Assembly: GCA_018902795.1 (NCBI GenBank)
Contig: JAHIQD010000018.1
Location: forward strand, 1-39,911
From: Bacteroidota bacterium
GTDB taxonomy: Bacteria; Bacteroidota; Bacteroidia; Flavobacteriales; Weeksellaceae
Reading direction: 5' to 3'
Length of the DNA stretch: 39,911 nucleotides
Position numbers and translations under genes: made by a program. The notes beneath the pieces were generated by a model, which was not told the DNA's origin, made no database searches, and saw nothing but the letters and a program-made list of their open reading frames with translations. Below are positions 32,818-39,911 of this stretch, one piece after another; the first letter of the stretch is position 1, and every line of letters begins with the position of its first letter.

Positions 32818-33378
32818 TTAAATTAAATTTATAATTTCTTCAATGGCATCCGCGCCTCTGTTTTTGGCATAATAAACCTGTAAATCGTTGTAAAACTCTT
32901 CACGAGGATAGGTTTCTTCATTTTCTTTGAATTTTTTCAGCAGATCCATACCGTATTTTGGTCTTGGTCCCCAGTCATTTCTGAGTGTTAAATCATCATT
33001 CAGTATTAAAACTTTAGGAATCGACTGAGTTCCGTTGGTGAGAAACTGATCGATTAATGTAAGATCAGAATCTCTGAGGAAAATTCTCACTTCGTTTCCG
33101 GCAGCTTCAAAAAATTTAGAAACCGCAGGAACGGTTGCGCTCGCATCACCGCACCAGGGTTCAGTAATAATCAATATTTTTCCTGCGAATTTTTTTGACC
33201 TAAAGGATTCGTGTGTTTCGGGACTTACTTTAAAAGTTTTCAGCGTGCGTTCCATTCTCTGAAGACCCAGTTCATAGTATTCCTTGTAACCGTCGTTCTC
33301 TCCTGGATTTTCAGCGCGTTGTTTTGCAACTTCCATGTACTCTTCAAATGTGATGGCATTGTCCCAATACTTTTTCAT
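32818..33378 (-). CDS. Thioredoxin family protein with single active-site Cys
   Basis: 186 residues of a thioredoxin-like fold, cytoplasmic by lack of a signal. The active-site region is ITEPWCGDASATVPAVSKFF with one Cys (Cys76) in a CGDA motif instead of CxxC, followed by IPKVLIL with the cis-Pro. Homologs with WCGDA are frequent in Firmicutes and Bacteroidota; their role is unclear and may be monothiol chemistry. A helical N-terminal extension (1-60) is part of the family. It is co-directional with the TlpA-like gene, 1 bp apart. Confidence 0.86.
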   Translation of the reverse strand: MKKYWDNAITFEEYMEVAKQRAENPGENDGYKEYYELGLQRMERTLKTFKVSPETHESFRSKKFAGKILIITEPWCGDASATVPAVSKFFEAAGNEVRIFLRDSDLTLIDQFLTNGTQSIPKVLILNDDLTLRNDWGPRPKYGMDLLKKFKENEETYPREEFYNDLQVYYAKNRGADAIEEIINLI

Positions 33379-33414
33379 ATTTTAAAATTGAGGTTTATCT
33401 TTTTATAAATGAAT

Positions 33415-34476
33415 TTAAATTCTTCTTATCTGATTGATCAAAAAAAGGTCCGCTAGAACAAAAGCCGCCAGATTTTCTACAATTGGCACTGCTCTGGGTA
33501 AAACGCAGGGGTCGTGTCTTCCTTTTCCTTCTACTGTGACAGAATTTCCGTCTTTATCAATACTTTCCTGAGGTCGCAAAATGGTAGCAACCGGTTTAAA
33601 CGCAACTCTGAAATATACATCCATACCATTCGAAATTCCACCCTGAATTCCGCCTGAAAGATTGGTTTTGGTAGAAAAATCTTCATTGAATAAATCGTTG
33701 TGATCTTTGCCGGTCATTTTTGCGCCGCAAAAACCACTTCCGTATTCGAAACCTTTTGCTGCGTTGATATTCATCATTGCTTTAGCGAGTTCTGCCTGCA
33801 GTTTTCCGAAAACAGGTTCGCCAATTCCCACAGGAAGATTTTTGATGACACAGGTAATGGTTCCGCCAATTGTATTTCCCTCCTTTTTGATTTCTTTAAT
33901 TTTTGAAATCATTTTTTCCGCCGTTTCCGCATCCGGACATCGGACATCGTTGGAATCAATTTGAGAAAAATCTAAATCCTGATAAGGTTTCTCACAGAAA
34001 ATCTCACCAACAGAAGAAACATAAGCGTTAATCTCAACATTTTCCGGGAGAAGCTGTTTCGCTAAACTTCCGGCTACTACCCAATTTACCGTTTCGCGCG
34101 CAGAAGACTTTCCGCCACCGCGATGGTCACGGATCCCGAATTTCTGATCGTAGGTAAAATCAGCATGACTCGGCCGGTAAGCATCTGCAATGTGACTGTA
34201 ATCTTTTGATTTTTGATTTTCGTTTTCAATGGTAAATCCGATAGGCATTCCGGTGGTTTTGCCATCGAAAATTCCGGAAAGAAATTTTACGGTATCGCTT
34301 TCTTTTCTTTGGGTAACAATCGAAGACTGCCCTGGTTTTCTGCGGTCGAGCTGATGCTGAACTTCCTCCAGATTGACTTTTAAACCCGCCGGAAAATTAT
34401 TGATAATTCCACCGTAAGCGATTCCGTGACTTTCACCAAAAGTAGAAAGGGTAAGAAAATTTCCTAAATTGAACAT
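33415..34476 (-). CDS. aroC: Chorismate synthase
   Basis: 353 residues. All family signatures are visible: TFGESHGIAYGG at the N-terminus, DRRKPGQSSIVTQRKE, GIRDHRGGGKSSARET, GISNGMDVYFRVAFKP and GRHDPCVLPRAVPIVE near the end. It converts EPSP to chorismate, using reduced FMN, at the end of the shikimate pathway. The -7 box TAACTTTG lies only 4 nt before the ATG, so the mRNA may be leaderless. Confidence 0.96.
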   Translation of the reverse strand: MFNLGNFLTLSTFGESHGIAYGGIINNFPAGLKVNLEEVQHQLDRRKPGQSSIVTQRKESDTVKFLSGIFDGKTTGMPIGFTIENENQKSKDYSHIADAYRPSHADFTYDQKFGIRDHRGGGKSSARETVNWVVAGSLAKQLLPENVEINAYVSSVGEIFCEKPYQDLDFSQIDSNDVRCPDAETAEKMISKIKEIKKEGNTIGGTITCVIKNLPVGIGEPVFGKLQAELAKAMMNINAAKGFEYGSGFCGAKMTGKDHNDLFNEDFSTKTNLSGGIQGGISNGMDVYFRVAFKPVATILRPQESIDKDGNSVTVEGKGRHDPCVLPRAVPIVENLAAFVLADLFLINQIRRI

Positions 34477-34480
34477 GTTA

Positions 34481-34488
34481 CAAAGTTA
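34481..34488 (-). promoter_or_regulatory. -7 box directly at the aroC start
   Basis: TAACTTTG on the minus strand, an exact TAnnTTTG match, leaving 4 nt to the aroC ATG at 34476. No clear -33 box was found. Confidence 0.5.
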
Positions 34489-34536
34489 ATTAAAAGTTGC
34501 GAAGTGAACGCCATTGAACGGGCAGGGCTGCGATTT

Positions 34537-36171
34537 TTACTCATGATTTTCAGCAGGAAAATTTTCGAGTATTTTTTTGATTTTAATTTTTTCTTCTTCG
34601 GAAACTTTTCGCCAGATAAAACCATCTCTCAGTGTTTTCCCTTTCAGCTGGGGAAAAATTCCGGCATCCAGATCTTCCTGGATAAATTGCGGTGAAATGG
34701 CGGGAAGCGGCGTATCAAAACTGAAAGGATACTGCTCTACAACATTAAATTTAAGATTCCCAATCTGATGGGTTTTATATTTTTTCAGTTCGAAATAGGA
34801 AGGTTTATAAAACTGATTTTTACTAAACCCTGTCATGTAAGTACCGAGCCGGAAACTTGGTAGATCACTTTTCACGATATTCGGGAAGGAAAGAAACAGC
34901 CCACAGGAAACAGATAAAACTGTGAAAATGATCAGCGCAAAGTGTTTTGAAAATTTCTGAAAGAACAATACAAAGAAAACGACAAAGAAAACATCAATAA
35001 AAAACCGGTATTGCGCGGAAAATAAAAGCACTGAAACACTTTTAATGAAAACTGAAATAAAAATCAGCCAAATAATTTTTGAATTTTTTCTTACTGCGAA
35101 AATCAATAAAAGCACTAAGCTTACCACAAAAAGCTGATGAATCCGGCCTTTGATCCCATCCAGAAAAAGCCAGTTTTTAATATAATCAGATATTGAAAAT
35201 TTTAGAATTTCGCTGTATTGATATTGCATATCAAAGGTTTTCAGAATGGCCATTTGTGAAGAATTTCTTAAAAGATCAGCATTCGGCTTCCATGCTAATC
35301 CAAGATCTAAGAACTGAACAGGAAAAATGGGAAAACCGAAAGTCCAGATGTTTTTAAATACGAATAAACCCAGCAATAAAACTCCGGGAAGCATGATTTT
35401 TATTTTTGATCTTAAAATCAACAAAGAATACAGAAATACCAGAATTGGCAGCCAAATCACCGTAGGTTTTATCATGAAAACAAAGACCGAAAACGCAAAA
35501 AGCAACCCTGCATTTCGGTTTGAAGTCAATATTTCATTTAAAATGATCAGGGAGAAAACGACAGCCGGCAAATCCGGGCTTGGCGACTGAGAAAAAAGAA
35601 ATAAAACCGGCAGAAAAACAAGGTGAATCCAAGATTTTTTCTCAAAAATATAAATGAGGTAAATTATCAGAACGATTACATTTAATCTCAGGAACGGGTC
35701 GGAAAAATTTGAAAATCCCGCCTGTAAAATATGCCAGACCGACATTTGCCCGAGCAACAGATCGAGATTTGAAATTCCCTGCACCAAACCGAATTCGGAA
35801 ATCCATTTGACCGTTGGAACATAATATCCAAAATGATCTAAAATAAATGGAAAATAGGAGCCGAAGAAAATCGCGATTAATGCAATGAAGAAAAAAGAAA
35901 TATTACTTTTCCAATTAAAACGCCATAACTCTTCATACACTTTTAAATAAAAAAATGCTGATAATCCTAGAATTATCGTCATCAATTCTACATCAATATT
36001 CAAAGGGTAAAAAAATGCAGATCCCGTCCATATTGCGGAAAGCGAAAATACTCCACTGATTAATTTTGATGAAATTCCTTCAAAGATTTCACCGGAAACT
36101 TTCTGAAAAAATGCTCCAAAACCTGCAAATACAGGAATGAGAATAATCAGTGAAAAAATAATAAACAGCAT
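34537..36171 (-). CDS. Polytopic membrane protein, LIC_10190-like
   Basis: I start it at the ATG at 36169-36171 (544 residues). A longer frame would need a TTG at 36198 that lies inside a terminator hairpin. About 12 hydrophobic segments are followed by a soluble C-terminal part of about 120 residues. The conserved-looking loop near residue 105-140 (DHFGYYVPTVKWISEFG, GISNLDLLLGQ) resembles LIC_10190-type membrane proteins, which share architecture with GT-C lipid-linked glycosyltransferases (an acidic residue after the first long helix pair). A glycan-transfer function is inference only. It sits 60 bp upstream of aroC on the same strand. Confidence 0.8.
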   Translation of the reverse strand: MLFIIFSLIILIPVFAGFGAFFQKVSGEIFEGISSKLISGVFSLSAIWTGSAFFYPLNIDVELMTIILGLSAFFYLKVYEELWRFNWKSNISFFFIALIAIFFGSYFPFILDHFGYYVPTVKWISEFGLVQGISNLDLLLGQMSVWHILQAGFSNFSDPFLRLNVIVLIIYLIYIFEKKSWIHLVFLPVLFLFSQSPSPDLPAVVFSLIILNEILTSNRNAGLLFAFSVFVFMIKPTVIWLPILVFLYSLLILRSKIKIMLPGVLLLGLFVFKNIWTFGFPIFPVQFLDLGLAWKPNADLLRNSSQMAILKTFDMQYQYSEILKFSISDYIKNWLFLDGIKGRIHQLFVVSLVLLLIFAVRKNSKIIWLIFISVFIKSVSVLLFSAQYRFFIDVFFVVFFVLFFQKFSKHFALIIFTVLSVSCGLFLSFPNIVKSDLPSFRLGTYMTGFSKNQFYKPSYFELKKYKTHQIGNLKFNVVEQYPFSFDTPLPAISPQFIQEDLDAGIFPQLKGKTLRDGFIWRKVSEEEKIKIKKILENFPAENHE

Positions 36172-36174
36172 AAA

Positions 36175-36204
36175 AAAAGATTGCTTAAAAATAAGCAATC
36201 TTTT
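36175..36204 (-). terminator. Terminator after the glycine-zipper lipoprotein gene
   Basis: Perfect 13 bp arms AAAAGATTGCTTA (36175-36187) and its complement (36192-36204) around a 4-base loop, with T-rich flanks on the minus strand. It ends 4 nt before the ATG of the next gene. Confidence 0.85.
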
Positions 36205-36225
36205 CTTTATAGCTATTTCTTGAAA

Positions 36226-36828
36226 TTAATTTCGTGGCTGTACTCTACCGTCTTTTCTGTCGCCGGCTCTACCAATCGTATAACCTGTTGCACCACCAAT
36301 GATTCCTCCAATTACAGCACCAGCACCACGGTTCTTTTTGCTGATAATGGCTCCTGCAGCAGCACCACCTACTGCACCGATGATGGTACCTTTGGCAGCC
36401 TTACTCATTCCCTGCTTTTGGGTAGTTCCCTGTGAAGTTCCAGCATAAGTTCCGGAGTTAGATCCTGATGAACTGGATGAGCTTGATGATCTCGCTCTTC
36501 TTGGCGTATTATTCACGTAAACCGTTTTGGTTTCTCTGATTACCTGTGGTTTTGCGGCCGCTCTTGCTGCATTATCCTTAGCAATACTGTCGGCTTTTTT
36601 CTGAGTTTCGTAAGCCATTTTTTCTTTTTCGATAGCTAACTTCTGTTTTTCAATATCAAGCTGTCTCGCCTGAAATTCCATTTTCTGCTGCTCCAGAGAT
36701 TTTTCAGCAACGGTGTTATCCTTTTTACAGGCGGTTAAAGTCAAAATTGAAATTAATCCGGTAGCTATTATATTTTTTACTGCAAAACGTGTCTTTGCTT
36801 TCTGTGATAATTCAAATGTTGGTTTCAT
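36226..36828 (-). CDS. Glycine-zipper lipoprotein
   Basis: 200 residues. An unusually long N-region precedes the hydrophobic core; the lipobox LTAC gives lipidated Cys34. Residues about 40-95 form a charged coiled coil (EFQARQLDIEKQKLAIEKEK). A Ser-rich linker (eight consecutive Ser) follows, then a YMGG-type glycine zipper from about 145 (GTIIGAVGGAAAGAIISKK, GAVIGGIIGGATGYTIG) that can insert in or pack against membrane. A cell-envelope structural or stress protein is likely; the function is unknown. It has its own -7 box and terminator. Confidence 0.85.
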   Translation of the reverse strand: MKPTFELSQKAKTRFAVKNIIATGLISILTLTACKKDNTVAEKSLEQQKMEFQARQLDIEKQKLAIEKEKMAYETQKKADSIAKDNAARAAAKPQVIRETKTVYVNNTPRRARSSSSSSSSGSNSGTYAGTSQGTTQKQGMSKAAKGTIIGAVGGAAAGAIISKKNRGAGAVIGGIIGGATGYTIGRAGDRKDGRVQPRN

Positions 36829-36878
36829 ATTTTAAATTTTAATACTTATTATATTCAGCAGTATGCCAAAAACAGAAC

Positions 36879-36886
36879 CAAAGGTA
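36879..36886 (-). promoter_or_regulatory. -7 box for the glycine-zipper lipoprotein gene
   Basis: TACCTTTG on the minus strand, an exact TAnnTTTG match, about 50 nt before the ATG at 36828. Confidence 0.5.
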
Positions 36887-36928
36887 TGTTAAGGAAATGT
36901 TAAATATTATAATCTTTATTAAAAAACA

Positions 36929-36961
36929 AAAGCAAGTAACTGATATACTGTTACTTGCTTT
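36929..36961 (-). terminator. Terminator of tRNA-Cys
   Basis: Perfect 12 bp arms AAAGCAAGTAAC (36929-36940) and its complement (36950-36961). On the minus strand they are followed by a T-rich run. The hairpin starts 4 nt after the tRNA 3' end. Confidence 0.85.
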
Positions 36962-36964
36962 GTT

Positions 36965-37038
36965 TGGAGGTTCCTAGCGGATTCGAACCGCTGTAGATGG
37001 TGTTGCAGACCACTGCCTAACCACTCGGCCAAAGAACC
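36965..37038 (-). tRNA. tRNA-Cys (anticodon GCA)
   Basis: On the minus strand GGTTCTTTGGCCGAGTGG opens the molecule; the anticodon loop reads CTGCAAC (anticodon GCA), the T-arm GCGGTTCGAATCCGC, and the 3' end AGGAACC-T-CCA. The acceptor stem pairs 7 of 7 with one G-U. The discriminator base U73 is the identity element of tRNA-Cys. CCA is encoded. Confidence 0.95.
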
Positions 37039-37049
37039 ATTTGGGTTTG

Positions 37050-37057
37050 CAAATATA
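37050..37057 (-). promoter_or_regulatory. -7 box for tRNA-Cys
   Basis: TATATTTG on the minus strand, an exact TAnnTTTG match, 11 nt before the mature 5' end of the tRNA. Confidence 0.6.
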
Positions 37058-37101
37058 GAAAATTTTTTAAAAACTAAAGAAACAAAATTCAAAAAAACCG
37101 C

Positions 37102-38478
37102 TTACATTCCCTGAACCTGAAGTGTCAGTTGCGCTTCTGTGTCAATTACTGCAGTAATTCCAGACGAATTTAATAAAATTTGCGACGGTTTCAGCTTATA
37201 AACTTTCCCCTGCATTTTCAGGCCTTTGTAATATTCTTTATTAAATGTTTCTTCAATACTTTTTCGTGAAGAATCCTCCAGTTCTGCCGTGGGAATCCCG
37301 TACTCTTCTTCGATCATCTTTACTATTTTTCCCTGAAACAATAAGGTTGCGGTTTTCTGCAGAATATTTTTTGTTTTTAATTTGTATTTGGTGTCTGCCA
37401 AAACAATTTTCCGTTTTATTTCATCGTATACAGGAATTCCGGAAATATAAGAAATACCTTCTATTGTCCCTGCAGTTGCTGCTTCTATCATAATTCTTTC
37501 GTCCTGGCCGTAGACTTTTACGGAAGCAATTCTGATTTTTGATTTGCCTTCCCGGAAATCAAATTCTTTCCCCAAAAACATATTTTCTGCAATTTTCGTG
37601 GCTTCAGTAAAGGGAATATTTGCCGTAGTTTGCAATAAAAATTTTTGCGGTAAAGTCTGAACGGAATTAAAATTAGCGATTGTTTTTACCAAAGGGGTTG
37701 AAGCAGGTTTCTGTCCCGTAAAAGTTTCGGAAAAGGCATCGATTCCGATGTTGGCCTCAATTTGATTTCCGTAAAAAACCAAAGGCGAAACATTTACACT
37801 AATTGGAGTTATCTTCAGCCACGTACTGTAATCTTCCGAAATATTGAAAGGCTGTGAAAACTGGTTCCAGGCCATGATGGCGTATTGCTGAAAATTGAGC
37901 TGAGAAAGCATCATTTCATCAATGGTCTTGCAGAAATCGGCCTGCTGTTTTTTTAAACTTTCTTCTACCAAAGAAGTAATGGGCAGTTTTATTTTCCCGA
38001 AATCTAAAACCGGTTTTGTCACCCATTTAAAACCCTTCGGCGATGTTTTCGTCAGCACCGTCCAGTTATTATTAAAATTAACCTGCATATTAAAATACAT
38101 TACCGTTTCGAAAGTCGTGTTCTGATAAGTATAGACGCCTAAAGTTCCGATGCCTTTTTCCGCCCATATTTTCAGCGGAACCTCGATTAAAAAATTCTGC
38201 TTGGTTCCGCCAACCAACCTGATTGGGCGCGTTTTCCATACTTTTACTTTAAACTGATCATTATTGTTATCCGTATACGAATTGTCTTCAAAAATCAGGT
38301 TTTTTACCGAGTTATTAATCACATTACCGATTTCAGAAAGCGGAATTTTCACCGGCATCGTGACTGATGATTTTATTTTCGGGAAATTATAGTCGGTTTC
38401 AGAAATAGCGGTTGTGTTTTGCTGAGAGAATATCTTCAGCACAAAAAACAGAAAAAGAACCACTATAAATTTTTGCAT
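37102..38478 (-). CDS. DUF4403 family exported protein
   Basis: I choose the ATG at 38476-38478 (458 residues), which gives the clean signal peptide MQKFIVVLFLFFVLKIFSQQ; the longer frame needs a TTG at 38502. The mature part matches DUF4403 in length and pattern: PVKIPLSEIGNVINNSV, KVWKTRPIRL, FLIEVPLKIWAEKGIG, and paired long beta-rich halves that suggest two lipid-binding-like (tubular) domains. DUF4403 proteins are periplasmic or outer-membrane associated; function unknown. The gene is divergent from the luciferase-like monooxygenase gene. Confidence 0.83.
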   Translation of the reverse strand: MQKFIVVLFLFFVLKIFSQQNTTAISETDYNFPKIKSSVTMPVKIPLSEIGNVINNSVKNLIFEDNSYTDNNNDQFKVKVWKTRPIRLVGGTKQNFLIEVPLKIWAEKGIGTLGVYTYQNTTFETVMYFNMQVNFNNNWTVLTKTSPKGFKWVTKPVLDFGKIKLPITSLVEESLKKQQADFCKTIDEMMLSQLNFQQYAIMAWNQFSQPFNISEDYSTWLKITPISVNVSPLVFYGNQIEANIGIDAFSETFTGQKPASTPLVKTIANFNSVQTLPQKFLLQTTANIPFTEATKIAENMFLGKEFDFREGKSKIRIASVKVYGQDERIMIEAATAGTIEGISYISGIPVYDEIKRKIVLADTKYKLKTKNILQKTATLLFQGKIVKMIEEEYGIPTAELEDSSRKSIEETFNKEYYKGLKMQGKVYKLKPSQILLNSSGITAVIDTEAQLTLQVQGM

Positions 38479-38592
38479 TTTTATATTTTCAATGAAACGC
38501 AAATTTCACCAAAAATCTGATATATCGTTTAAAAATATCTGGATTATTTATTTTAAGTATCACCAAAATTACTTTTCTGTTTTTAAAGGCCG

Positions 38593-38600
38593 TATTTTTG
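38593..38600 (+). promoter_or_regulatory. -7 box for the luciferase-like gene
   Basis: TATTTTTG, an exact TAnnTTTG match, 26 nt before the ATG at 38627. Confidence 0.55.
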
Positions 38601-38626
38601 GTCATCTTTAAAAAGATTAATTAAAA

Positions 38627-39625
38627 ATGAAAAAATTTGAAATATCTGTTTTGGACTTAGCACCGGTAAAACAGAACAAAACCATTCACGATACTTTTAA
38701 TGACAGCCTTGGTTTGGCAAAATTTGCGGAAAAACTTGGGTACAAAAGATTCTGGCTTGCCGAACATCACAATATGGCGAGTATTGCAAGTTCAGCCACT
38801 TCGGTACTGATCGGTTTCATCGCCAACGGCACAGAAAAAATCCGCGTAGGTTCGGGAGGAATTATGCTGCCCAATCACAGCTCACTCGTTATTGCAGAAC
38901 AGTTCGGAACTCTGGAAAGCCTTTTTCCCGGAAGAATTGATTTGGGTGTGGGAAGAGCTCCCGGAACGGACGGTTTAACCGCAAAAGCTTTAGGAAGAAA
39001 CCCGATGATTATCAATGAGCAGTTTCCGAGACAGATAAAGGAACTGCAGCAATATTTTTCTGTGGAAAATGCTGACAGCTTGGTAAGAGCCATTCCCGGC
39101 GAAGGCTGTGATATTCCTATTTATGTTTTGGGTTCGAGTACGGACAGCGCGTGGCTGGCTGCAGAAATGGGCTTGCCTTATGCTTTTGCGGGACATTTTG
39201 CACCTGATATGATGTCTCATGCTTTTAATATCTACAGAGAAAATTATACCCCGAGCGAAAAATTTCCGGAACCTTATATTATCGCCTGTGTGAACGGAAT
39301 TGCAGCAGAAACTGATGAGGAAGCTAAAAAACTGACGACAACTCTTTATCAGGCCTTCCTAAATATCATCAGAAACGACAGAAAACCTTATTCTCCACCT
39401 GTTGATGATATGGATGATGTCTGGAATCCGATGGAAAAAGCTCACGTGATGAAAATGTTGCGTTACAGTTTTATTGGAAACGAAGAAACCATCAAAGCAC
39501 AGTTAAGCAGTTTTCAGGAGGCTTTTCAGGTGGATGAACTGATGATTACGGCCCACATTTATGATCAGGAAGCAAAACTGAGGTCTTACGAAATTATCAG
39601 AAAAGCGGTGAATTCACTGACTTAA
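38627..39625 (+). CDS. LLM-class flavin-dependent oxidoreductase (MsnO8-like)
   Basis: 332 residues of a bacterial luciferase-like TIM barrel. Typical segments are FEISVLDLAPV, YKRFWLAEHHNMASIASSAT, IRVGSGGIMLPNHSSLVIAEQ, GRIDLGVGRAPGTDG and ELMITAHIYDQ. These match the short-chain MsnO8 subgroup of LLM oxidoreductases, which use reduced flavin and oxygen. The substrate is unknown. Cytoplasmic. It has its own promoter and stands alone; an IS110-type transposase end begins 76 bp downstream on the opposite strand. Confidence 0.9.
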   Translation: MKKFEISVLDLAPVKQNKTIHDTFNDSLGLAKFAEKLGYKRFWLAEHHNMASIASSATSVLIGFIANGTEKIRVGSGGIMLPNHSSLVIAEQFGTLESLFPGRIDLGVGRAPGTDGLTAKALGRNPMIINEQFPRQIKELQQYFSVENADSLVRAIPGEGCDIPIYVLGSSTDSAWLAAEMGLPYAFAGHFAPDMMSHAFNIYRENYTPSEKFPEPYIIACVNGIAAETDEEAKKLTTTLYQAFLNIIRNDRKPYSPPVDDMDDVWNPMEKAHVMKMLRYSFIGNEETIKAQLSSFQEAFQVDELMITAHIYDQEAKLRSYEIIRKAVNSLT

Positions 39626-39911
39626 ACTTTTCGGAATATTCTGGTTTTTTAATGTGATGGATTATTGGAAAGAAGCGGAAACCCGCGTCCCGGCTTGATT
39701 TCTATGGACGAACCAAATTATTTTGGTAGTTTTTTTCATAATTTCTGCCGGAATTGATTACCGCAAAAACACGGTGAATGATCTTGTTGCGAATATTATT
39801 CAAAACTAACATTTTATTCTTGCCTTCCGATACTTTTCTCAAGTAATAAACCCGTAAATCATTTTCCGACTGTATCACACTCATCGATGCAAGATGTAAA
39901 ACACTTTTCAG
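39626..39911 (-). mobile_element. 3' end of an IS110-family insertion sequence
   Basis: Contains the transposase C-terminus (39702-39911) and about 75 bp of non-coding end, including a GC-rich CGGAAACCCGCGTCCCGG patch. The exact boundary is not visible. The element continues beyond the window. Confidence 0.7.
39702..39911 (-). CDS. IS110 family transposase, C-terminal part (cut by right edge)
   Basis: 70 codons remain, open to the right edge. The ATG at 39884 is not the real start, since the same frame continues upstream (LKSVLHLAS before it). The sequence YYLRKVSEGKNKMLVLNNIR and NKIIHRVFAVI is typical of the C-terminus of IS110-type (DEDD) transposases, ending NYQNNL plus three residues. 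The catalytic Asp/Glu residues lie outside the window, so integrity cannot be judged. IS110 elements usually lack obvious terminal inverted repeats, and I could not place the element's left end; it must lie between 39626 and 39702. Confidence 0.88.
   Translation of the reverse strand: MKSVLHLASMSVIQSENDLRVYYLRKVSEGKNKMLVLNNIRNKIIHRVFAVINSGRNYEKNYQNNLVRP

Noticed and set aside
36172..36198. Upstream TTG start extending the LIC_10190-like protein
   Set aside because: The added codons lie inside the terminator hairpin of the preceding gene; the ATG at 36171 gives a natural N-terminus.
38479..38502. Upstream TTG start extending the DUF4403 protein
   Set aside because: It would place eight polar residues before a clean signal peptide that starts at the ATG at 38478.

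Overview
The window reads as chromosome of a Bacteroidota flavobacterium, most likely family Weeksellaceae (Chryseobacterium, Kaistella or a close relative). The reasons are AT-rich DNA, type IX secretion (T9SS) proteins with a C-terminal sorting domain, repeated -7 boxes of the Bacteroidota form TAnnTTTG upstream of genes, families typical of that class (PorP/SprF, T9SS plug protein, DUF4403, LIC_10190-type membrane protein), and no purine-rich Shine-Dalgarno pattern. The genus is inferred from protein resemblance only.

Positions 1-9850 are an accessory, repeat-rich surface-protein region. The 5' part of a secreted Ig-like repeat protein runs off the left edge (1-1781, minus). A 1.2 kb stretch follows that holds two orphan copies of an adhesin-type leader. 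Next is a giant 1975-residue T9SS adhesin (2958-8885, minus) with near-identical 522 bp internal repeats and a strong terminator, then about 960 bp without a convincing gene.

Positions 9851-25395 are mostly housekeeping. A minus-strand block holds a PASTA membrane protein, an RluD-type pseudouridine synthase, PorP/SprF and HemW. A plus-strand block holds YicC, Gmk, a Rossmann-fold protein, a pentapeptide-repeat protein, NadA, FolB and Lnt. After it come a Pif1-like helicase, a small lipoprotein, a YihY/BrkB membrane protein, a GNAT acetyltransferase and a gamma-class carbonic anhydrase-like protein.

Positions 25520-36171 start with an Fe-S scaffold (Nfu) and ferrochelatase, then a RelE/ParE-type toxin-antitoxin pair. 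Next are the T9SS plug protein, a metallo-beta-lactamase-fold hydrolase, and a minus-strand series: a peroxiredoxin-like protein, MiaA, YkvA, a TlpA-like thioredoxin, a second thioredoxin-family protein, AroC and a large polytopic membrane protein. Two copies of an unnamed GC-rich palindromic repeat (28043-28110 and 31682-31769) sit in the intergenic gaps here.

Positions 36226-39911 hold a glycine-zipper lipoprotein, tRNA-Cys, a DUF4403 protein, a luciferase-like monooxygenase and the 3' end of an IS110-family transposase cut by the right edge.

Functionally the window mixes T9SS parts and cargo, heme and Fe-S maturation (HemW, Nfu, HemH), NAD, folate and aromatic biosynthesis, and tRNA/rRNA modification. 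I found no complete undescribed multi-gene system. The least explained items are the two-copy palindromic element, the orphan leader copies, and -7 boxes lying 4-5 nt from start codons, which suggests leaderless mRNAs.
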